Shown here one piece after another: positions 56,868 to 64,000 of a stretch of DNA of 64,000 bases. The translations under genes and the position numbers were made by a program. Position 1 is the stretch's first letter. The number at the start of each line of letters is the position of its first letter. The notes below the pieces were generated by a model. That model made no database searches. It was not told the DNA's origin and saw only the letters and a list, made by a program, of their open reading frames with translations. The stretch comes from Pseudovirgaria hyperparasitica (Eukaryota > Ascomycota > Dothideomycetes > Acrospermales > Acrospermaceae), in contig NW_022985549.1 of the NCBI RefSeq assembly GCF_010093815.1, forward strand, positions 186,001-250,000. Reading direction: 5' to 3'.

Positions 56868-58696
56868 TTAATCATCACCGCCCTGCCCGATAGGCCCAGA
56901 TGCCTGCTTCGCCGCTTTCGCAGCAACGATATCATCGACTCTTAGCAACAAGCACGCGCTCTCCACTGCAGTCTTGATGCTCTGCTCCTTCACAGCCTTA
57001 GGCTCCCAAACGCCATACTCTTTCATGTCGACCACCTTACCAGCATCGCCGTCAATGCCCCACGTACTGCCATTGCCCTCGGCGTGCTTTGCACGCAGTT
57101 GTGTCAGCACCCGAATCGGCGAGTTACCAGAGTTCTGAATCAGGGTCCTGGGAATAACCTCCATGGCCTCGGCGACGGCACGGTAGGGCCACTGTGCAAC
57201 ACCTTCTACGCTCTTTGCGCGCCGCTCCAGACCGACTGCGACGGCCATCTCGGTCGCGCCACCGCCGGGGCATAGGGACGGGTTCCAGATCACGTTGCGG
57301 GCGACGCCCATGGCGTCTTGCAGGTTGCGCTCGACTTCGTTCAGGATGTCCTTGGACGGACCGCGGAGGAGGATTGTGCAGGCCTTTGGGTCCTTGCATT
57401 TGGTGAGGAATGTGAAGTATTCGTCGCCGATCTTCTCGATCTCGAAGAGGCCGCAGTGGGTCCCGACGTCCGAGGGTTGTATGGAGTGGACGTTGTTGAC
57501 GATGGTGGCGCCGCAGGCACGAGCAATGCGGTTATTGTCGGTTTTGCGAACGCGGCGGAGGGCGGTGACGTTGTTCTTGACGAGGAAATGCTGGGCAAGG
57601 TCTGCATTGTGTTAGTTGGTGATGGAGGTCTATCAGGGGTAAGAGACTTACCGCTCACGCCCTTCTCTGTGATAACGAGGTCGGGCTTGACGGCTAGGAT
57701 TGAGTCGCACATGGCTTTGACCTGCTCCTCCTCAATCTGAAGTATTCTGTTCCAGTCTTCTTCTTTGCTTATTTCGACGTTGGTCTGCGATTCTCCCTTC
57801 TTGTACTCAAGCGTGCAATCGAGGAGAACAATGCGAGGATTCTCTATCCTCCTTCGCATCTTCGGATGCGTGATATCCTTGTTGACCATCACTCCGTCCA
57901 GAACCTTGCTGTCTTCAATTTCACCTCCGGGTATCTTTTCCACACGGGCGTATCGCTTGATGTCTACCTCTTGCTTGCCACCACCGATGTCGAACTGAAC
58001 TGTGCGAACAGCCTTCAATGCCAGGCTACACATGAGCTCAGACCACCTTGAAACGAATTTCGTACCGATAGATGCGTTTATGAGAGTATACATGGCCTTG
58101 TCATCACTGACATCCACTGGTCGGGCGACTTCATTAATAAGCTCGAGAGCATCGCTCAAAGCTCGCTTAAAGGCTGAGATGATCACGACCGGGTGGATAT
58201 TACGCTCAAGCTGGGGTAGGGCTTGTGCGAGGATTTCTCCAGCTGCAAGGTAGATCAGCATTCAATGCAAAAGCGAATGCCTCAGACATATCCTATACCT
58301 AATATGATCACGGTCGTTGTGCCGTCTCCAACTTCTTCATCTTGTGTCCGGCTGAGTTCGATCATGCTTTTAGCTGCAGGATGCCCGACTTCAATTTCTC
58401 TTAAAATGGCATGACCGTCATTTGTGAGTACGATGCCGCCCATTGGATCTAGCAACATCTTCAACATGGCCTTGGGGCCAAGACATGATCGAATTATGTC
58501 CGCAACACTATAGTCCATGAGCTAAAGTTAAGCCTACAAAGCTGACCTAGCTTACGTTTTGGCTGCGGTGATATTCGAGAGCTGTGCTTTACGTCCAAAC
58601 TGGCGTTCACCAGTTTGGGTGTCTGAAATCTGGTTAGCTTGGTCAAGTGAGAACAGCTGGAAGTGATATACTCATAACCACCACCGGAGCCTGCAT
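56868..58696 (-). CDS. CCT3: Chaperonin CCT subunit gamma (TCP-1 ring complex)
   Basis: Five exons: 58696-58672, 58622-58556, 58507-58299, 58242-57652 and 57601-56868. Introns are 48-56 nt. The product is 541 residues, normal for CCT3. The spliced start is MQAPVVVMNTQTGERQFGRK, AQLSNITAAKT, VADIIRSCLGPKAMLKMLLD. ATP-site motifs include DEEVGDGTTTVIILAGEIL, and the C-terminal GGGATEMAVAV closes the equatorial domain. The gamma-specific apical region has KYARVEKIPGGEIEDSKVLD-like sequence with KDITHPKMRR. The eight-subunit ring folds actin, tubulin and other proteins in the cytosol. The first exon is only 25 nt. Confidence 0.96.
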
Positions 58697-59458
58697 GATG
58701 TTCGAATAGGCGCAGCCGAAGTCAGAGATTCAAGGTGCAGAGGTTGTGGTTCTATGATAAACTGGGCTATTCATTATTACTAGGCACGCGTCGCAAACGC
58801 ATATTTTCGAGCTCGGAGGTGAAGCTCCGAAGTCAAGCCGGCCGGAGGTGGGGTGGGATTCAGTGATGTGGCGCAGCAATGAAAACTGTGGGGGTGGCGC
58901 TTCTTTTCAGGGGTAGAAATAGGAACCTCATCTCGAGTATGTCGTTGCTTTCCATTCAGCCTCGTATGAACCAGGATACCGATTCAGTCAGTAATGGAGA
59001 AAATAGTCGCAGCGGTTTCATGAAAAGCCAGAGAGCTAGATACACTATCGTGGCAGTGGAAAACCATGGTCGATATCTAAAACTATTCACTTCTGCATCC
59101 CCCCCAAAACACTTCAACTCCGTGCAGAGCAACTGAGTGTTGACATGAGCCATGACAAAACTTGTAGTGGTCATGGTACAGTAGACACCTGGAATCTGAA
59201 GTTGCTAGTTCGAAGCTATCATTGACCTCAGTCGAGCGATTGAAACAGGGTTCAAAACAATCAATTGGTGTGACGGAAACGACAGAAGTGGTACAGCTAC
59301 ATACTACACTTTGTAATCTTTGTTCACTATTTCATGACTTTGTTTGTCCCTGTCGCTTGTAGCTTCGTGGTCGCAGCGCTTATCAATCACTAAGACCGCA
59401 TCACTTCCCAAGTCTCAACTTCATTTGTCCTCCAGCAACTCCACTCATAACAGTGATC
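58697..59458. other. Divergent intergenic region
   Basis: About 760 bp between the CCT3 start (-) and the gene at 59459 (+). It holds both promoters. A small frame at 58879-59136 has no recognisable motif. Confidence 0.45.
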
Positions 59459-60419
59459 ATGGCTCCGAGGAAGTCAAAGAATGGCTCAAAAGTCAAGAAA
59501 AAGAAATCTACAAACAAGGTATCTAAGATCAAGGCTAAGAAACCACTGAAGAACACTGTTCGCAAGACACTGCGAAGCACCCTGAAGCAAGATCTAGCTG
59601 AGGCCGAAGTATCCCCTAGATCGTATGTACTACTTACTGAGCTTTCTATGTGTCTCTAAGCTGATCTTTGTAAGCGCGACTAGTTTCCTTGATCTTCCAG
59701 GAGAAATTCGCAATGAGATCTATGGGCTTGCGCTTACAGATCTGAACGGCGAAATCAGCATTGTATCGGGATTGTCCAACCATAGTTCAGCTGCTGTCGA
59801 TTACTACGGTGCAGTACAACTTCTTCGTATCAACAAGCAGATACTTCGAGAGGCTAGGCCGTTCCTTTATGGCAAGCACCGCATGCAGTTATATACATAT
59901 CAGCCACGCTCCTTCTTCAAAGCCATCGGGACTATCAATGCCAATCACATTCGTCATATTGAGGTCTTCCACTACCCCAAACAGCGGGCTTATGGCCACT
60001 CCTTGGAGTCTTCTCCTCTACTACCTTTCTACAGCCGCGTTTGCAGGAACCTCGAGACAATTCGCTTGGCTTCCTGGTATTTCTGGTGGATTATTCGTCG
60101 TGACCCTGTCAACGGGTTTCGTATGATCCATAAGTGCTGTGCACAGGTACTAGGTCAGCACAATTCCCTCAAAGAAATTCACATCAGGGCGCCTGAAGAT
60201 TGGAGCTCAGTGCCAGCGATGGTATACTTGAGGGGGGTAGAATTTGGAAACAAGGTCATGATTGAGCTCGAGGAAGAGATGGTGAAGCTTGGATGGAGTC
60301 GCCACGTCCTTGATATCGAGGGCAGTCAGGGATATGGGCAGCACTATGAATGGCGACTTCGAGGCGAAGCATGGGTTTCTATCAGACATACCCGTTCTTA
60401 TGCCGATGGCTCAATTTAA
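59459..60419 (+). CDS. F-box-like LPGEIRNEIY protein of unknown function
   Basis: Two exons: 59459-59622 and 59684-60419, with a 61-nt intron. The product is 299 residues. The N-terminal 50 residues are strongly basic (RKSKNGSKVKKKKSTNKVSK), perhaps a nuclear signal. The junction then gives SFLDLPGEIRNEIYGLALTD, the hallmark of a very large fungal family with an F-box-like opening. The rest (VQLLRINKQILREARPFLYG, IRHIEVFHYPKQRAYGHS) follows the same style. These proteins are expanded in Pezizomycotina and mostly uncharacterised; a substrate adaptor role for ubiquitin ligases is possible but unproven here. Confidence 0.85.
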
Positions 60420-61865
60420 GGCAACCAAAATATGATAGTGGGATACGGATGGACGGAGACAGTGTAGTATCTGGTTACACTCACTAGAAATTTCCCCTCT
60501 TTCTTTACCTACACCTTGTGTGAATTGAACTATTCACCAAGAACTGGGATCTCAAAGACTGCCTTTCCCAACAGTTTCATCGTGAGATTATGATACCTTA
60601 TTTTCAATAACATGTCACTATTACCATGACATTTTTCAATGTCACAACACGTCAGGGGTATGTTCTGGATGCTTGGGACCTAATCATCATATGGCTATTG
60701 TATTTTTCCAACGTGGGAATCTTCCAGTAAACGAATAAGAATTTAACACCTCACGAGATTTATTCCGTCCGTAGCTCAACTAACTTATATTTTTCTTTAA
60801 TATCGCCGCCCGCGTAACCGAGAAGCGAAAGAACCATCAAATATCAGACTGCTAAGCACCCTACCAGCACTAAGGACAGGGAGTTGTGAGGCTGATTGAT
60901 AACAGCTCCAGACCATTCTCCAGGTTTAGCTATGTTAGTTCAGAAGGTTGACCTTGAAGGCTTAAAAGTAGGACCAAAATGGTAGACACCAAAAAAACAC
61001 CCCGATGGCGCGCACAGCAACTATCTACTAAGCCTACGATCCCACAACTCCATATTGACTTCCTGCTCAAACACTCTACCTTTCTCTTACAAGGACACAT
61101 CTCCACCTCTTCTTTGAAAGCCCCTCATATCTCAATTCCGTATCTAATCACAAAAGACACCATCCCCTCAAACGAAGACACAACTCCTCAAACATCACAG
61201 AAATCCAGGACCTTGACAGGAAGAAGGACATGAACAATCACATCTCTAGAAGCCAAACTGAGTTCAACATCCTTTCCGATAAACAAGGGAATACACAATG
61301 TGGGATACATGCGCATGAACATGCCGATTGACCTAATATAGGTTATACCTGTACGACTTTAGAGGGCATAGATAGCAAAGGCTACCAATACACTGACCAG
61401 GGCAGCGCTGGTGCTCGCTCTTCAACGGTGCATGAGCGGTATCCATGAGCTCACTGCTTCCCTACTCTACTGAACTCCACTTTTCTACTAGGGCCTATAG
61501 AACCTCAAGCACCGCGTCTCGCCCTCTAATTCCGAGCAACACAACAGCATTACATAGCAGGAGGAGGATAGGAACACAGTCGTCAATTTATCGATCCATT
61601 GATACTAGATATACATAGAAAGACAATAGAAAGGAGCATCTCCAAGATCATGCTCTTATCCCTAGGAAATTCGCAGCTTCGTTCAAATTGATTTCGTCAG
61701 AGCATACATGAATACATACAGGCGAACATACAAGACATATACAGAAGATAGCAAAGCCAAAACGCATGTGTTATGCCGCAACACAACAGAATGCATCAAG
61801 CATGAAAAGGGAAAAGTTATACTAAAACATCCAAGAACCTTTCGTCTTCCATCAAAACTCCCCAA
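60420..61865. other. Convergent intergenic region
   Basis: About 1.45 kb, with A+T-rich parts near 60500-60800. One 84-codon frame at 60979-61233 with a fair start context (AAAATGG) has no recognisable motif and is not annotated as a gene. Confidence 0.45.
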
Positions 61866-64000
61866 TCAAGATAGGATCCGCTTCAATCCACTCCAGATAC
61901 CTCCTCCGGAGGGATTCTTCTCATCTTCCTTCCTCTTGCTCCCCGGTTTCCTCTCCACGTCCTTTCTGCGACGCCGTTTCGGCTCCTCCCCATCCACTTT
62001 TCTAGTCCGTGTTCGATCACTCTCGACACGTCCACTTCTTACTCTCTGCCCCTCTCTTGCCACTCTGGCCGTTTCTCCGCGATCTGCCCGCTCTGCCCGT
62101 GTGGTGCTCGTCGGACTCGGCACATCGGCCTCTTGCATGCTTAGTTGCGCGAGGATAGGTGTGATTGATCTGTCGTCGCGTCTACTTCGTGGAGGAGATG
62201 GAGGGGGGGCCATCGGTGAGTCTACCGGCTCTTCTCTTGCTGCCGAGGATGTCTCTGCGTTCTCTGGCGTGCGTGGTGGTTCACTTAGGTCCTCGTGCAG
62301 ACGCTTATGATGCGACGCCCGTCGGTGCTTTGGGCGGATGACGTCTGAGTCTGCAGCGTATGAATCGCGCTCGCGGCGGCGCGAGGAGTTGGAGTCTCGA
62401 CTTTCGAGGACGCGGGCTGTACTTGATGTTGTGCCTGGGCGTGAACGGGTTGTGATTGGAGGTGGCGGATCGGGCTTAGGAGGGCCGCGACCGAAGAGGC
62501 TACCAAGGAAAGAGTTTCGGCGCTGCGTAGGAGGAGGGTTGGTTGGAACAGATTCAGAGAGGCGACGGGATCGCGAGTGTACGGGACGTGTCGTCGTAGT
62601 AGGTTCAGACTCTTCAGCCTCTCTCCTCGCAGCGTCCTTTCCACGCCATGTTCCCTGAGCAGCGGCTTGCTCTGCTGCTTTTCTCTCCCTGCGTCGCCTC
62701 CGTCGATCGGCCTCTTCCTGAGCGATGCTTGGGTCGAAGTCATCTTTGGCACGTATTTGGGCTTCCTTCTCTTCCAGCTCCTGCTTCTTGGCTGCAATCT
62801 TGGCATCGATTTTTGCGAGCTTTGCGAGTCGTTTGCGTTCGATTTTGGCTTCTAGCTCTCGTTGATGGGCCTCTTCTTCAGCTATGCGTTGCTTCTCTTC
62901 TTCGCGCTCGCGGCGGCGCTCTTCACGGCGTCGACGACGGCGCGCTTCGCGGGCTCTCTCATACTCTTCGTCTTCGAGCTGGAGCCTTCGGAGATCCTCA
63001 GCTTCTTTTACATCTCGCGCCCGGCGCTTCGACTCCTTTCGGGAGGATTCGCCGTGATGACGCTTGTCTTTGACCACTATAGACGCTACGGGGGGTGCTT
63101 TCACTCGATCTAGACCGGATTCGGGGTGTTTATCTCTGTGTCTACGCTCGTGTCTTGGTCTGTCACGTCCGCTCTTACCCGAGCTGTCGCCTGATGCAAA
63201 ACTTTCACGTCGACGGCGGTGTAATAGTTCACCGCTGCCTCGATGAGAATGTGAATGAGAATGTCGGCGAGAGCGCTTTGCTTCTTTGGCTTCAGAGACA
63301 TCTTGAGAGCGGATATCAACAGCATCAGGATGAATCTCTTCGGGAACGGGTTGAGGTGGCGGCACAATCTCAGGAATGGATCGTTCAAGGATAGGTGGTA
63401 GAGGAATAGTTCTCGGGAGCGGCGGAGGCGGTGATGGCACGGCTTGCTCTATTGGAGGCGGAGGCCCTGTACCATCTGATGAAGTACTTTGTTCCACGGT
63501 AGTGGCAGCAGCTTCTGCACTTGGTTCTCCAGGCGGCGCAATGGCATCAATCTGTGCCTCCTTGGAAACCTCGTCCTGTGGTGCCTCTACGTTTGTCGGC
63601 TGTGCAGGAGCACCCGTGTTTTGGTTCGGCTCATCTGCCTTTACTGCTTCTTCATTTGGCTCTTCCTTTGGTGGCTCTTCTTCCTTTGGTGGGTCTTCCT
63701 CCTTTGGTAGGTCTTCGCTAAGAGGCTCTTCCTTTGGGGGCTCTTCGGTTGAGGGCTCTTCGCTGGGAGGCTCTTCGCTAGGAGGCTCTTCGCTGGGAGG
63801 CTCTTCGCTGGGAGGCTCTTCCTTTGGGGGCTCTTCGGTTGAGGGCTCTTCGCTGGGAGGCTCTTCCTTTGGAGGCTCTTCGGTTGTGGGCTCTTCTATT
63901 GGTGGCTCTTCGGTTGGAGGCTCCTTGTTTGATGCTGGCTCTTCAGCTTTTGGCTCTTCAGACTTTGGCTCTTCTGCTTTTGGCTCTTCTGCTTTTGCGT
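61866..64000 (-). CDS. Charged repeat protein (EEPPS/EEPPK repeats and R/E-rich coiled coil), 5' end outside
   Basis: The frame is open from the right edge to the stop at 61866, so about 711 C-terminal residues are visible and the start lies beyond the window. The visible N-terminal part is a Glu/Pro repeat region with five-residue units such as EEPPS and EEPPK. It is followed by proline-rich segments (PPPPLPRTIPLPPILER) and an Arg/Lys/Glu coiled coil (RRRREERRREREEEKQRIAE). Next come disordered RS-like stretches and a basic C-terminus ending GGGIWSGLKRILS. I do not recognise the family. Composition suggests a nuclear or cytoskeletal scaffold, but this is a guess. Confidence 0.75.
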   Translation of the reverse strand, partial: AKAEEPKAEEPKSEEPKAEEPASNKEPPTEEPPIEEPTTEEPPKEEPPSEEPSTEEPPKEEPPSEEPPSEEPPSEEPPSEEPSTEEPPKEEPLSEDLPKEEDPPKEEEPPKEEPNEEAVKADEPNQNTGAPAQPTNVEAPQDEVSKEAQIDAIAPPGEPSAEAAATTVEQSTSSDGTGPPPPIEQAVPSPPPPLPRTIPLPPILERSIPEIVPPPQPVPEEIHPDAVDIRSQDVSEAKEAKRSRRHSHSHSHRGSGELLHRRRRESFASGDSSGKSGRDRPRHERRHRDKHPESGLDRVKAPPVASIVVKDKRHHGESSRKESKRRARDVKEAEDLRRLQLEDEEYERAREARRRRRREERRREREEEKQRIAEEEAHQRELEAKIERKRLAKLAKIDAKIAAKKQELEEKEAQIRAKDDFDPSIAQEEADRRRRRRERKAAEQAAAQGTWRGKDAARREAEESEPTTTTRPVHSRSRRLSESVPTNPPPTQRRNSFLGSLFGRGPPKPDPPPPITTRSRPGTTSSTARVLESRDSNSSRRRERDSYAADSDVIRPKHRRASHHKRLHEDLSEPPRTPENAETSSAAREEPVDSPMAPPPSPPRSRRDDRSITPILAQLSMQEADVPSPTSTTRAERADRGETARVAREGQRVRSGRVESDRTRTRKVDGEEPKRRRRKDVERKPGSKRKEDEKNPSGGGIWSGLKRILS
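63724..63918 (-). repeat. Coding minisatellite of 13 units of 15 nt
   Basis: Thirteen consecutive 15-nt units of the form GGCTCTTCNNTNGGN on the plus strand. On the coding minus strand they encode five-residue blocks such as EEPPS, EEPPK and EEPST. Unit length is a multiple of three, so copy changes keep the frame. Confidence 0.88.

Noticed and set aside
60979-61233. An 84-codon frame with a good start context
   Set aside because: No recognisable motif, Thr/Ser-rich composition, and no supporting splice or neighbour evidence.

Overview
The window is nuclear DNA of a filamentous ascomycete (Pezizomycotina). The evidence is short introns of about 46-70 nt with GTAAGT/GTATGT-like donors and YAG acceptors, and fungus-restricted families: an AreA/Nit2 GATA factor ending in WEWLTMSL, Zn2Cys6 factors, a fibroin-3-like protein, DASH Hsk3, and an ascomycete laccase with a DSGV tail. 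A Dothideomycete origin seems likely from gene style but is not proven here. No bacterial, viral or organellar segment, rRNA, tRNA, CRISPR array or intact transposon was recognised.

Layout. 1-4.4 kb: the 3' end of an unknown membrane protein, a fibroin-3-like protein (-), and a gene-poor stretch with an F-box-like relic. 4.4-8.2 kb: a monocarboxylate-type MFS transporter (-) facing a Zn2Cys6 regulator (+), the window's best candidate for a local pathway module. 8.4-11.9 kb: SRP receptor alpha (-) back to back with Golgi protein YIF1 (+). 13.8-15.5 kb: a regulator-like protein without a zinc cluster. 19.5-21.5 kb: a Pho80/Pcl-type cyclin behind a long pyrimidine-rich upstream region. 22.3-24.0 kb: a secreted GH27 alpha-galactosidase. 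26.9-29.6 kb: an eight-exon laccase-like multicopper oxidase. 30.6-34 kb: an OGFr-domain protein and an RNA-binding protein. 34.6-40.3 kb: ARPC4 (-), UBP6 (+) and a Rec8-like kleisin (+). 40.3-43.6 kb: microsatellite-rich non-coding DNA. 43.6-46.5 kb: areA (-), with about 5.6 kb of apparently non-coding DNA beyond its start. 52.1-64 kb: small or housekeeping genes (Hsk3, a small membrane protein, PRKRIP1, a Det1-like phosphatase, CCT3), an LPGEIRNEIY-type protein, and the C-terminal part of a charged repeat protein cut by the right edge.

Most genes are housekeeping and unrelated in function, as is normal for such a genome. Coordination is plausible at the divergent pairs (transporter/regulator, SRP101/YIF1, ARPC4/UBP6, HSK3/small membrane protein, PRKRIP1/Det1-like). 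Exon models were derived by hand: I matched donor and acceptor signals, kept reading frames continuous and used known family motifs at the junctions. Nearly all give totals divisible by three. The weakest splice calls are in the two regulator genes (6476 and 13785). I did not find a convincing new biological system. The most unusual observations are gene-structural: an ATG-only first coding exon plus a 9-nt last coding exon in ARPC4, a GC-AG intron in UBP6, and a recurring habit of placing the first intron within 25 nt of the start codon.
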